Positions 45,863 through 53,677 of a DNA stretch of 64,000 nt are shown here, one piece after another. Positions within the stretch are counted from its first letter, which is position 1; every line of letters begins with the position of its first letter. Both the position numbers and the translations under genes were made by a program. Source of the stretch: Hyphomicrobiales bacterium. GTDB lineage: Bacteria; Pseudomonadota; Alphaproteobacteria; Rhizobiales; Rhizobiaceae. The stretch covers positions 62,001 through 126,000 of the forward strand of contig UCIT01000036.1 in assembly GCA_900472625.1 (NCBI GenBank), written 5' to 3'. Below the pieces are notes generated by a model. That model was not told the origin of the DNA, made no database searches, and worked only from the letters and a program-made list of their open reading frames with translations.

Positions 45863-46330
45863 ATGGCTGACCTCTCCTCCCTGAAGGATCTCGGCACCGT
45901 TACCGAAGCTTCGGCTCCGGTTCACGTCCGTAAGGTCGATTCGCTTGGCCGTTCCTACGCGACCGGCAAGCGCAAGAACGCCGTTGCCCGCGTATGGGTC
46001 AAGCCGGGCTCCGGCAAGATCATCGTCAACGGCAAGGAATTCGCGGAATACTTCGCACGTCCGGTTCTGCAGATGATTCTGCGCCAGCCGATCGTTGCAG
46101 CTGCCCGCGAAGGCCAGTTCGACATCATCGCAACGGTTGCCGGCGGCGGTCTTTCCGGTCAGGCCGGTGCCGTTCGTCACGGCGTCTCCAAGGCTCTCAC
46201 CTACTTCGAACCGGGCCTGCGCTCGGTCCTGAAGAAGGGTGGCTTCCTGACCCGCGACAGCCGCGTCGTCGAGCGTAAGAAGTACGGTAAGGCCAAGGCC
46301 CGCCGTTCGTTCCAGTTCTCCAAGCGTTAA
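45863..46330 (+). CDS. rpsI: 30S ribosomal protein S9
   Basis: S9 lines the P-site region of the small subunit. The 155-residue protein has an N-terminal extension of about 28 residues, then the family core SYATGKRKNAVARVWVKPGS. The basic C-terminal tail KARRSFQFSKR contacts P-site tRNA. It is coupled tightly to rplM and closed by a strong terminator at 46354. Confidence 0.98.
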   Translation: MADLSSLKDLGTVTEASAPVHVRKVDSLGRSYATGKRKNAVARVWVKPGSGKIIVNGKEFAEYFARPVLQMILRQPIVAAAREGQFDIIATVAGGGLSGQAGAVRHGVSKALTYFEPGLRSVLKKGGFLTRDSRVVERKKYGKAKARRSFQFSKR

Positions 46331-46353
46331 TCGCTTCGGACTTCGGAATGTGG

Positions 46354-46386
46354 AAAGGTCGGGCTTCTGCCCGGCCTTTTTTTTTG
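46354..46386 (+). terminator. rplM-rpsI terminator
   Basis: AAAGGTCGGGC-TTCT-GCCCGGCCTTT is followed by a run of nine or more T, a textbook intrinsic terminator 24 bases after the rpsI stop. Confidence 0.95.
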
Positions 46387-46400
46387 TTTTGCCCGATGCT

Positions 46401-46432
46401 TTGACAAAACCCATGCGTGAATTATAATTCAC
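46401..46432 (+). promoter_or_regulatory. Toxin-antitoxin promoter with overlapping palindromic operator
   Basis: TTGACA (46401-46406) and TATAAT (46423-46428), both perfect consensus, are 16 bases apart. The perfect 16-bp palindrome GTGAATTATAATTCAC (46417-46432) covers the -10. The expected start point falls at or within a base of the toxin ATG (46435), so the message is probably leaderless. The palindrome is the likely operator for antitoxin autorepression. Confidence 0.85.
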
Positions 46433-46434
46433 AC

Positions 46435-46724
46435 ATGATCGAAGTGCGCCAAACTTCCATATTTCTCGTTGGCTTGGCGCGCTCCGCGATGACCGTGCCC
46501 GGCTGCGTATCGTCGCCCGCATTCGCAAAGTGGAACTGGGAAATCCTGGAGACGTAAAGGCGGTTGGCGACGGTGTCAGCGAGATGCGCGTTGATTATGG
46601 TCCGGGATATCGCGTCTACTTCACGAAGACCGGCGACACCGTAACCATTCTGCTGTGCGGAGGCGATAAATCCTGGCAAAGCAGAGATATCGCCTCGGCG
46701 AAGACGATGGCGAAGGAGATTTGA
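46435..46724 (+). pseudogene. RelE/HigB-like toxin gene with a one-base frameshift
   Basis: The reading starts MIEVRQTSIFL from the ATG at 46435, then drifts out of frame. From 46470 a different frame continues with WLGALRDDRARLRIVARIRK and the conserved toxin core EMRVDYGPGYRVYF, LLCGGDKSWQSRDI to a stop at 46724. A single missing base near 46468 explains both halves; restored length would be about 97 residues, normal for this addiction-module killer family, which are ribosome-dependent mRNA interferases. The intact part without the N-terminus is unlikely to be toxic. Possible causes are a true mutation, a sequencing error or, less likely, programmed frameshifting. Confidence 0.8.
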
Positions 46725-46726
46725 CA

Positions 46727-47023
46727 ATGCCTTTGGAAACGATCCGGTTCGACGTTCAGGGTCATCTCAAAACGCCCGAGGAACGCTTACTCTATCTTGA
46801 GGCCGCCTTCGAGGACGGCGATCCTGCTCTTGTCGCCCATGCGCTCGGTGATGTCGCGCGATCGGTTGGAATGACCTCTGTTGCGAGGGATGCCGGTGTT
46901 ACCCGCGAGGCACTTTATAAGGCGCTCAGCGAAACCGGCGATCCCCGACTGTCGACCTTCTTCGGCGTCATCAAGGCGCTTGGTCTCAAGATTTCCGTGG
47001 CGCCCGACCAAGACGCTGCTTGA
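46727..47023 (+). CDS. Addiction-module antitoxin, HigA-like helix-turn-helix protein
   Basis: A 98-residue antitoxin. The N-terminal part (residues 1-35) would wrap the toxin, and the C-terminal helix-turn-helix (GMTSVARDAGVTREALYKAL) binds the operator. This matches the putative addiction module antidote protein family. The ATG at 46727 follows AAGGAG at the end of the toxin gene; the toxin-first order is typical of higBA-like pairs. The frame is intact although the toxin is broken, as expected if the antitoxin persists as a repressor. Confidence 0.88.
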   Translation: MPLETIRFDVQGHLKTPEERLLYLEAAFEDGDPALVAHALGDVARSVGMTSVARDAGVTREALYKALSETGDPRLSTFFGVIKALGLKISVAPDQDAA

Positions 47024-47049
47024 TATCCATCGATTGAGAGGAGAATGAC

Positions 47050-48009
47050 TTGGCCAACAAGTCGATTGATCACGCTTTCACGGCAACCAGCCTTACCTCC
47101 GCCGCCACCGATCCGACATTCGCCGGCGCGCTGTCCTTTATGCGCCGCCGCTTCACCAAGGATCTCACGGGCGCCGATGCCGTCGTCTGGGGCGTGCCTT
47201 TTGATGCCGCGACCTCCAACAGACCGGGTACGCGTTTCGGGCCGCAGGCGATCCGCCGCGCTTCGGCCATCTTCGACAACGACCCGCAATATCCGTTCAA
47301 CCGCGACCTGTTCGCTGACATGGCTGTGATCGACTACGGCGATTGCCTGCTCGACTACGGCAACCACCAGGAGACGCCCGAAGCGATCGAGCGGCAGGCG
47401 AAAGCGATCGTCGATAGCGGCGCCTTCATGCTGACGCTTGGCGGTGACCACTATGTTACGTGGCCGATCCTCAAGGCGCACGCGGCGAGACACGGGCCGC
47501 TGGCGCTGGTGCAGTTCGATGCGCACCAGGACACATGGTTTGACGACAACAGGCGGATCGATCATGGATCCTTCGTGGCACGCGCCGTGCGCGACGGCAT
47601 CATCGATCCGGATCGTTCGATCCAGATCGGCATCCGCACGCATGCGCCCGACGATTTCGGCATCAATATCCTCTATGGCCATCAGGTCGAGGAAATGAGT
47701 GCCGGCGAGATTGCTTCTACAATCATCTCGCACACGAAAGGCGCGCCGGCCTATTTGACCTTCGATATCGATTGCCTCGATCCGGCTTACGCACCAGGCA
47801 CGGGAACACCGGTTTCCGGCGGCCCGTCGAGCGCGAAGATCCTTTCGGTGCTGCAGCGTCTGCACCAGCTCGATATCCGCGGCGCTGACGTCGTCGAAGT
47901 ATCCCCGGCCTACGACCATGCCGATATCACCGCCATTGCGGGGGCGACGGTGGCGATGTATATGCTGGGCCTGCATGCCGAGCGGCGCAGCACAGCGTCA
48001 CACGGCTGA
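47050..48009 (+). CDS. speB: Agmatinase / ureohydrolase
   Basis: A 319-residue manganese enzyme of the arginase/agmatinase family that splits agmatine into putrescine and urea, or a related guanidino compound. The metal ligands are in GGDHY (131-135), DAHQD (157-161), a DIDCLDP motif near 239 and a glutamate in VVEVSPAYDH. It starts at TTG with GAGAGGAGAATGAC upstream; an ATG five bases earlier is in another frame. Substrate specificity between agmatine and other guanidino compounds cannot be settled by eye. Confidence 0.88.
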   Translation: MANKSIDHAFTATSLTSAATDPTFAGALSFMRRRFTKDLTGADAVVWGVPFDAATSNRPGTRFGPQAIRRASAIFDNDPQYPFNRDLFADMAVIDYGDCLLDYGNHQETPEAIERQAKAIVDSGAFMLTLGGDHYVTWPILKAHAARHGPLALVQFDAHQDTWFDDNRRIDHGSFVARAVRDGIIDPDRSIQIGIRTHAPDDFGINILYGHQVEEMSAGEIASTIISHTKGAPAYLTFDIDCLDPAYAPGTGTPVSGGPSSAKILSVLQRLHQLDIRGADVVEVSPAYDHADITAIAGATVAMYMLGLHAERRSTASHG

Positions 48010-48072
48010 CTTATCCATCTTACAAAATGATTCCGGACTTCTTTCTAACCTATTGAAAGTGTGAGCGAGACA

Positions 48073-49005
48073 ATGGCACCGAAGATCTTCATCGATGGCG
48101 AACACGGCACGACGGGCTTGCAGATCCGCACGCGCATGGCCGGCCGCCGCGACGTCGAGCTTCTCTCGATTCCGGAGGCCGACCGGCGCAATGCTGCCAT
48201 CCGAGAGGATATGCTGAACAACGCCGACATCGCCATCCTATGCCTTCCCGACGATGCGTCGAAGGAAGCCGTGCGTATGGTCTCGGCCAACAACAACGTC
48301 CGCGTCATCGACACGTCGACCGCCTATCGCGTTGATCCCTCCTGGGCCTACGGCTTTGCCGAAATGGGCAAAGAGCAGGCTGCAAAGATCGCCTCAGCGC
48401 GTTTCGTCGCCAATCCCGGCTGCTATCCGACAGGCGCGATCGGGCTGATCCGCCCGCTGCGCGCTGCCGGTATCCTGCCTGACGGCTACCCGATCACCGT
48501 CAACGCCGTGTCCGGCTATACCGGCGGTGGCAAGCAGATGATCGCGCAGATCGAGGACCAGAGCCGCGACGACGCGATCAGCGCGCCGCACTTCCTCTAC
48601 GGCCTGCCGCTGACCCACAAACACGTGCCCGAAATGACGGTCCATGGCCAGCTCGACCGCGCGCCGATCTTCTCGCCGTCCGTCGGCAAGTTCGCGCAGG
48701 GCATGATCGTTCAGGTCCCGCTGCATCTCGACATGCTTGCTCCAGGCGCGACGCTTGAGAGCATTCACGCGGCGCTGGCGGCGCATTATGCCGGACAGAA
48801 CATCGTCACGGTCGTCCCGTTGGCGGAGAGCGGCAAGCTCGCGCGCGTCGATGCCGTGGAACTGGCCGGCAAGGACACGATGAAGCTCTTCGTGTTCGGC
48901 ACGCCCGGCGCGTCACAGATCAATCTGGTGGCCCTGCTCGACAACCTCGGCAAGGGTGCCTCCGGTGCGGCCGTGCAGAACATGGACCTGATGCTCGCCT
49001 CGTGA
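48073..49005 (+). CDS. argC: N-acetyl-gamma-glutamyl-phosphate reductase
   Basis: ArgC catalyses the third step of arginine biosynthesis, reducing N-acetylglutamyl phosphate to the semialdehyde with NADPH. The 310-residue protein is the short type-2 form common in alphaproteobacteria. It has IDGEHGTTGLQIRTRM at the NADP site and the catalytic Cys117 in VANPGCYPTGAIGL. A GTG four codons upstream (48061) is possible, but the ATG at 48073 matches the family start. It is followed by a permease gene 16 bases downstream. Confidence 0.96.
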   Translation: MAPKIFIDGEHGTTGLQIRTRMAGRRDVELLSIPEADRRNAAIREDMLNNADIAILCLPDDASKEAVRMVSANNNVRVIDTSTAYRVDPSWAYGFAEMGKEQAAKIASARFVANPGCYPTGAIGLIRPLRAAGILPDGYPITVNAVSGYTGGGKQMIAQIEDQSRDDAISAPHFLYGLPLTHKHVPEMTVHGQLDRAPIFSPSVGKFAQGMIVQVPLHLDMLAPGATLESIHAALAAHYAGQNIVTVVPLAESGKLARVDAVELAGKDTMKLFVFGTPGASQINLVALLDNLGKGASGAAVQNMDLMLAS

Positions 49006-49021
49006 TCGAGGTCGGATTCCC

Positions 49022-49813
49022 GTGATATTCGCTGGTGTTGTTACCGATATAGGCGCCTGGTTTTCCGCTGCGATGCCGGATCACGGTCTGTATTCGCTGA
49101 TCGGGATCGCGCTTGTTGCCGGTCTAGCCCGCGGCTTCTCCGGTTTCGGGGCAGCGCTGATCTTCATACCTCTGGGCGGCGCCATCATCGGACCGAAGCT
49201 GATTTCGCCGGTGCTGCTCGTCATCGACGGACTGGCGACGCTGGGCATGATCCCGCCCGCCTGGAAGCGAGCCAACCGGCGCGAGGTGTTTACCATGGCC
49301 GCCGGCGCACTGCTCGGCGTCCCCGCCGGTACCGCGATTCTGACGCTGATGGATCCGTTGCTGTTGCGCTGGTCGATCACCGTCGTCGCATTGCTGTTGC
49401 TTGGCCTGCTGATGTCGGGGTGGCGCTATCACGGCCAGCCACATTCTTTTCTGAGCGCCGCTGTCGGACTGGTCGCCGGCGTCTTCAGCGGTGCGGCGCA
49501 GTTGGGCGGCCCACCTGTCGTCGCCTATTGGCTGGGCGGAAAGACCGACTTCACCAAGGTCCGGTCCAACATCATCATCTACTTCGCGATTTCGACCTGT
49601 TTCAGCGTCGCCAGCTACTATGCCGGCGGGCTTTTCGTCGATACCGTCTTCGCATTGACGATGGTGATCCTCCCGAGCTACGCGATCGGCCTGTTTTTCG
49701 GCTCGAAACTCTTCGGCTTCGCACGCGAGAGCACGTTCAGGATCATCTGCTACACCCTGATTGGCGCTTCCGCCTTGCTTGGCATGCCGGCGCTCGACGG
49801 ATTGCTGCGCTAG
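49022..49813 (+). CDS. TauE/SafE family membrane permease
   Basis: A 263-residue integral membrane protein of the sulfite exporter TauE/SafE family with about eight helices. The two repeated halves can be seen in GFSGFGAALIFIPLGGAIIGPK and GVFSGAAQLGGPPVVAYWLGGK, each with the conserved glycine-rich turn. Members move sulfite, sulfoacetate or other organic anions; this substrate is not known. It starts with GTG close behind argC, so it may be co-transcribed. Its stop shares bases with the convergent DoxX stop. Confidence 0.88.
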   Translation: MIFAGVVTDIGAWFSAAMPDHGLYSLIGIALVAGLARGFSGFGAALIFIPLGGAIIGPKLISPVLLVIDGLATLGMIPPAWKRANRREVFTMAAGALLGVPAGTAILTLMDPLLLRWSITVVALLLLGLLMSGWRYHGQPHSFLSAAVGLVAGVFSGAAQLGGPPVVAYWLGGKTDFTKVRSNIIIYFAISTCFSVASYYAGGLFVDTVFALTMVILPSYAIGLFFGSKLFGFARESTFRIICYTLIGASALLGMPALDGLLR

Positions 49814-50226
49814 ACTGTCCTTGCTAGCGATCGCTCACGGCCGATCTTCACGACCAGCGCGTTGCCCGGACCATGGGCCGCCGCGAACAGCAGTCCCGCC
49901 AGAAACGTGAAGTGATCTATGAAGAATCCGAACTCCGCCTGGTTGCCGCTCCAACGGCCGGGGCCATGAAAGGCTATGGCGAGGAATATGACATAGATCC
50001 CTGCCAGCAAGGCCGCCGGCGCGAAAAACAGACCGGTGAGAAAGGCAATCGCCAACCCGAGTTCGAAGAAGGCTGCGATCCAGGCGAGGAAAAGCGGGAA
50101 CGGAAAGCCCGCGGCAGCGATGTAAGCAGCCGTCGCCGGCATGTCGAAGAACTTGAAGCTCAGCGCCATTATGAATACGGCTGCAAAAATCAGCCTTGCG
50201 ATCAGGACTGTGATTGTCTTGCTCAT
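49810..50226 (-). CDS. DoxX family membrane protein
   Basis: A 138-residue protein with four membrane helices and the DoxX-family N-terminal LIARLIFAAVFIMALSFKFF and central GPGRWSGNQAEFGFFIDHF. Members include a quinol oxidase subunit and several uncharacterised membrane proteins linked to redox stress. GGGAGAGACAT precedes the ATG. The stop codon overlaps that of the TauE/SafE gene in the palindrome CTAG, so the two genes converge with no spacer. Confidence 0.87.
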   Translation of the reverse strand: MSKTITVLIARLIFAAVFIMALSFKFFDMPATAAYIAAAGFPFPLFLAWIAAFFELGLAIAFLTGLFFAPAALLAGIYVIFLAIAFHGPGRWSGNQAEFGFFIDHFTFLAGLLFAAAHGPGNALVVKIGRERSLARTV

Positions 50227-50546
50227 ATGTCTCTCCCTTGCTTGGCAGACGTTTCTGCCACTGCCTCTCTAAAGCAAGGACGAATGGGATGGCGCATGTC
50301 CGACATCTGCATCCCTCGTCCGTCGGACAAACAGCCGTCGCCCGTTGCTGCCATTCTGATTCATGCGCTTCCCAATTCGATTCCGGAAGTGGTCGCAAGC
50401 CACTGAAATCAGATTCCATTTCGGCATCGCGCTTCTGCGCTATCCCCGCCTCTTTACGGAATTTCTATTTCGAGCCGAATTGCGCCGAATGGATTTCATA
50501 CGCCTTCCGGCATTAATTTCTGTTCGAAAATGCGGAGGTACACGCC
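50227..50546. other. Spacer between DoxX and the micro-protein gene
   Basis: A 320-base divergent region that must contain promoters on both sides. I see no clear coding frame, riboswitch or palindrome. Confidence 0.45.
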
Positions 50547-50702
50547 ATGCGAGACATCATGTTTCCGAAGCCTACGACCGGACGACCGAGGCCGCCAACA
50601 GGAAAGCGGCAGATGCGCGAAAAGCGCACCGCGCAGACCCTTATCATCTTCGGGCTCGTGCTTGCCGCCGTCGAGCTTTACGTGATCTGTGTCAACTTCT
50701 GA
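50547..50702 (+). CDS. 51-residue single-pass membrane micro-protein
   Basis: A short open frame with a strong ribosome site (GCGGAGGTACACGCC before the ATG). The product starts MRDIMFPKPTTGRPRPPTGK, a basic, proline-rich cytoplasmic end, and closes with one hydrophobic helix (TLIIFGLVLAAVELYVICVNF). The composition is protein-like and the TM segment is clear. It ends 7 bases before the DapA-like ATG. No known family is recognised. Confidence 0.72.
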   Translation: MRDIMFPKPTTGRPRPPTGKRQMREKRTAQTLIIFGLVLAAVELYVICVNF

Positions 50703-50709
50703 GGCGTCG

Positions 50710-51615
50710 ATGCTAGCGAATACGCAACTTCGACCGGGAACGGTGACCACCGTGCTGGTGACGCCGTTCCGGGACGGCCGCCTCGACCTTGTCATGCTCG
50801 AGACGCTCGCTGAGCGACAAATCCGCTCCGGCATCGATGGGCTGGCGGTCTGCACGGTGACCGGCGAAGGGCCGACGCTTTCACCCACCGAACGGGCAGC
50901 AATCATCAGCACCTGCGTACGCCTGGCCGCCGGGCGTGTGGCCGTCATCGCCGCGACCGGCACCAATGCCACATCGAGCACGATCGCCCTTACCCGTCAG
51001 GCACAGGACCTCGGCGCGGATGCCGCTTTCGTCACGGTTCCGTATTATTCGAAACCGGGACAGAAGGGTATCATTCGGCACTTCGAACAGGTGGCGGCCG
51101 CGACGCTGCTGCCGGTGCTGATCGATGACGATCCATCGCGCTGCGCCAGCGGCCTCAGCGCGGAGAGTCTTGCTGCCCTGGCGCAAGTTCAAAGCATTGT
51201 CGGCGTCGTTCATGCCATCCCAAATTCGAGCCCGGTTCCAGCGCATCTGCGCCGACGCTTTCTCGCGTTTTCATCGGACGAGGCGCATGCACTCGCATTC
51301 CTCGCCTGCGGTGGCGACGGCATAATGTCATCGGCCACGAATATTCAGCCTCGTCTGTTTGCCGCCCTGTATCGGCTTACGAAAGCGGGCAACATGTCTG
51401 CCGCCACGCCAGTCGACGCTCGTCTGCAGCCACTCATCAAGGCGCTTCCCGATGTCGGTGATCCAGCAAACGTCAAACAAGCGCTGCATGTTCTTCTCGG
51501 CATGCACCCGGATGTGCGCCTGCCGCTTGTCGGCCCTGACGCGGTCGAGAAAGCGGCACTCTTCGATGCCCTGACAGCATTGGCCGAAAGCCGCACGCAA
51601 GGACAGGCCGTCTGA
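50710..51615 (+). CDS. DapA-family protein lacking the Schiff-base lysine
   Basis: A 301-residue protein with the dihydrodipicolinate synthase/N-acetylneuraminate lyase barrel. The substrate tyrosine is kept (Tyr113 in VPYYSKPGQKG, matching E. coli Tyr133) and so is Arg144 in DDPSR (E. coli Arg138). The lysine that forms the Schiff base (E. coli Lys161 in IIGIKEA) is replaced: the strand reads IVGVVHA, with Val167. The threonine at E. coli 44 is valine. It should not work as an aldolase of the classical type. A GTG at 50689 is an alternative start. Function unknown. Confidence 0.88.
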   Translation: MLANTQLRPGTVTTVLVTPFRDGRLDLVMLETLAERQIRSGIDGLAVCTVTGEGPTLSPTERAAIISTCVRLAAGRVAVIAATGTNATSSTIALTRQAQDLGADAAFVTVPYYSKPGQKGIIRHFEQVAAATLLPVLIDDDPSRCASGLSAESLAALAQVQSIVGVVHAIPNSSPVPAHLRRRFLAFSSDEAHALAFLACGGDGIMSSATNIQPRLFAALYRLTKAGNMSAATPVDARLQPLIKALPDVGDPANVKQALHVLLGMHPDVRLPLVGPDAVEKAALFDALTALAESRTQGQAV

Positions 51616-51675
51616 CCCCTCACCGTCCATACTTGCCCGGTTCCGCCGGCAATTAATCCCCTGAAAGGAAAGACC

Positions 51676-51936
51676 ATGCCTTCTCTTCAATCCCGCGTCC
51701 TGCCGGCCACCACCAGCAGACAACCTTCGCCTCGCTTCACGATTGGCCGCGATGTCGCGGGCCGTTGGGTGGTTCAGGATCGGGATGGCCGCGTCGGCGG
51801 CATTTTTATCAGCGAACAGGCCGCCGTGCATTTCGCTGCGGATGAATGCGCGCACGATGCGACGCAGATCGTGGTTTCGCGCCACGCCACGCTCCTGCCC
51901 TTCGGGCCTGTCGATGGCAGTAGCAATGTCCATTGA
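51676..51936 (+). CDS. Small protein of unknown function (86 residues)
   Basis: An 86-residue predicted cytoplasmic protein with GAAAGGAAAGACC before the ATG. Its central part (PRFTIGRDVAGRWVVQDRDG, then GGIFISEQAAVHFAADEC) looks like a small beta-alpha domain. No signal peptide or membrane segment is seen and no family name is assigned. It follows the DapA-like gene by 60 bases and may share its transcript. Confidence 0.7.
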   Translation: MPSLQSRVLPATTSRQPSPRFTIGRDVAGRWVVQDRDGRVGGIFISEQAAVHFAADECAHDATQIVVSRHATLLPFGPVDGSSNVH

Positions 51937-52051
51937 AACGGCATTGCCCCACCTAGGCGAGCAGTGATACAGCCCGCTCCCGTCAATGTGGCAAACGCTT
52001 CTTTAACTGGCGCTCCCTATGATCTGCTCAACACCATGCCGAGCAGATGCT

Positions 52052-52360
52052 ATGCCAAACAAGCCGAATTTTCGCTTCACCCACTACGACCTCAAGGAAC
52101 AGCGCGCGGGCACCGTCATCGAGGTGACGCTGAACGCTGTTGCCAATGTACGGCTGATGACGGCGCCGAATTACCAGCGTTTCACCGAGGTTCTCGATTT
52201 CAAGTATGTCGGCGGGGTGGCGCGCAAATCGCCCATTCGCGTACCGATTCCGGAAAGCGGGAACTGGCATCTGGTGGTCGATATGGAAGGCCATCACGGG
52301 TTGGCAGAATCCTCGGTCAAGATCATCACCGCGCCGGCCAATCAGAAACGCGCGTCCTGA
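52052..52360 (+). CDS. DUF1883 domain protein
   Basis: A 102-residue protein that fits the DUF1883 family as I know it (NFRFTHYDLKEQRAGTVIEV, VRLMTAPNYQRF and NWHLVVDMEGHHG). The fold is predicted beta-rich. The role is unknown; some members occur in defence-like TIR fusions, but this one is a free domain. The ATG at 52052 follows GAGCAGATGCT, and longer frames upstream add non-conserved sequence. Its stop abuts the rarA stop. Confidence 0.82.
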   Translation: MPNKPNFRFTHYDLKEQRAGTVIEVTLNAVANVRLMTAPNYQRFTEVLDFKYVGGVARKSPIRVPIPESGNWHLVVDMEGHHGLAESSVKIITAPANQKRAS

Positions 52361-53677
52361 TCAGCGCGGATTGCGCTCTTTCCTCAGCTTCGACCACCAG
52401 TCCAGCCGCTTGCGGATGTCGCGCTCGAAACCACGCTCGGGCGGATCGTAGAAAGTCTGGCGGCCCATCTTCTCGGGGAAATAGTCCTGGCCTGAAAAGG
52501 CATCGGGCTCATCGTGGTCGTAGCGATAGCCCTCGTTGTATCCCTCATCCTTCATCAGCTTGGTTGGCGCATTGAGGATGTGCTTGGGCGGCAGCAACGA
52601 GCCGTTCTGCTTGGCAGCCATGGTCGCGGCCTTGAAAGCGGTATAGACGGCGTTCGATTTCGGCGCGGTGGCAAGATACACGCAGGCCTGCGCCAGCGCC
52701 AGCTCCCCCTCCGGCGAGCCGAGATAGTCGTAGGCGTCCTTGGCGGCATTGCAGATAGCGAGCGCCTGCGGATCGGCAAGGCCGATGTCCTCGACCGCCA
52801 TACGCACCAGCCGACGCCCGAGATAGAGTGGATCCTCGCCGGCATCGAACATCCGGGCAAGATAATAAAGGGCGGCATCCGGGTCGGAGCCGCGAACCGA
52901 CTTGTGCAGCGCTGAAATCAGATTGTAGTGGCCGTCCTGCGCCTTGTCGTAGACAGGGGCGCGGCGCTGGACGATGCGAGTCAGGCCCTCGGTATCGAAG
53001 ATCTCGTCCAGGCGTGCGGCGCGCCAGACCTCTTCGGCCAATGTCAGCACGGCACGCCCGTCGCCATCGGCCATGCGGAGCAGGCTGATCCTTGCCTCCG
53101 GCGTCAGCGGCAAATCCTTCTCTTCGGCCGTCTCCGCCCGCGCCAGCAGTTCGGCCAGGCTCTGGTCGTCATGCGATTTGAAGGTCAGGACACGGGCGCG
53201 GGAGAGAAGAGCGGCGTTGAGTTCGAAGGATGGGTTCTCGGTGGTGGCGCCGACTAGGATGACGGTGCCGTCTTCCATGACAGGCAGGAAACTATCCTGC
53301 TGTGCGCGGTTGAAACGATGGATTTCGTCGACAAAGAGCAGCGTCTGCCGTCCGTCCATGCGGCGCAGGCGGGCCGATTCGAACACCTTCTTCAGATCGG
53401 CGACGCCGGAGAAGATCGCCGAGATCTGCTCGAACGCCAACCCCGCCTCGCCCGACAGAAGCCGGGCAACGGTGGTCTTGCCGGTCCCAGGCGGCCCCCA
53501 GAATATCATCGATCCCAACGAGCCGCTTTCGATCATCCGCCTGAGAACGCCGTCCTCACCGGTCAGGTGATCCTGTCCGGTGACGTCGGCGATCGTCTGC
53601 GGTCGAAGCCGATCGGCAAGCGGCCGCCGGCTGGCGACCCCTTCCGGTATGCGCGGCGCGAAGAGATCGTTGCTCAT
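52361..53677 (-). CDS. rarA: Replication-associated recombination protein A
   Basis: RarA (MgsA) is an AAA+ ATPase of the clamp-loader clade that acts at stalled replication forks. The 438-residue protein has Walker A GPPGTGKT at 61-68, Walker B LLFVDEIHR near 113-121 and the sensor SRARV. The C-terminal tetramerisation domain contains VEDIGLADPQAL and KHILNAPTKLM. Its ATG overlaps the degP-like stop as ATGA, so the two are translationally coupled. Length is typical. Confidence 0.96.
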   Translation of the reverse strand: MSNDLFAPRIPEGVASRRPLADRLRPQTIADVTGQDHLTGEDGVLRRMIESGSLGSMIFWGPPGTGKTTVARLLSGEAGLAFEQISAIFSGVADLKKVFESARLRRMDGRQTLLFVDEIHRFNRAQQDSFLPVMEDGTVILVGATTENPSFELNAALLSRARVLTFKSHDDQSLAELLARAETAEEKDLPLTPEARISLLRMADGDGRAVLTLAEEVWRAARLDEIFDTEGLTRIVQRRAPVYDKAQDGHYNLISALHKSVRGSDPDAALYYLARMFDAGEDPLYLGRRLVRMAVEDIGLADPQALAICNAAKDAYDYLGSPEGELALAQACVYLATAPKSNAVYTAFKAATMAAKQNGSLLPPKHILNAPTKLMKDEGYNEGYRYDHDEPDAFSGQDYFPEKMGRQTFYDPPERGFERDIRKRLDWWSKLRKERNPR

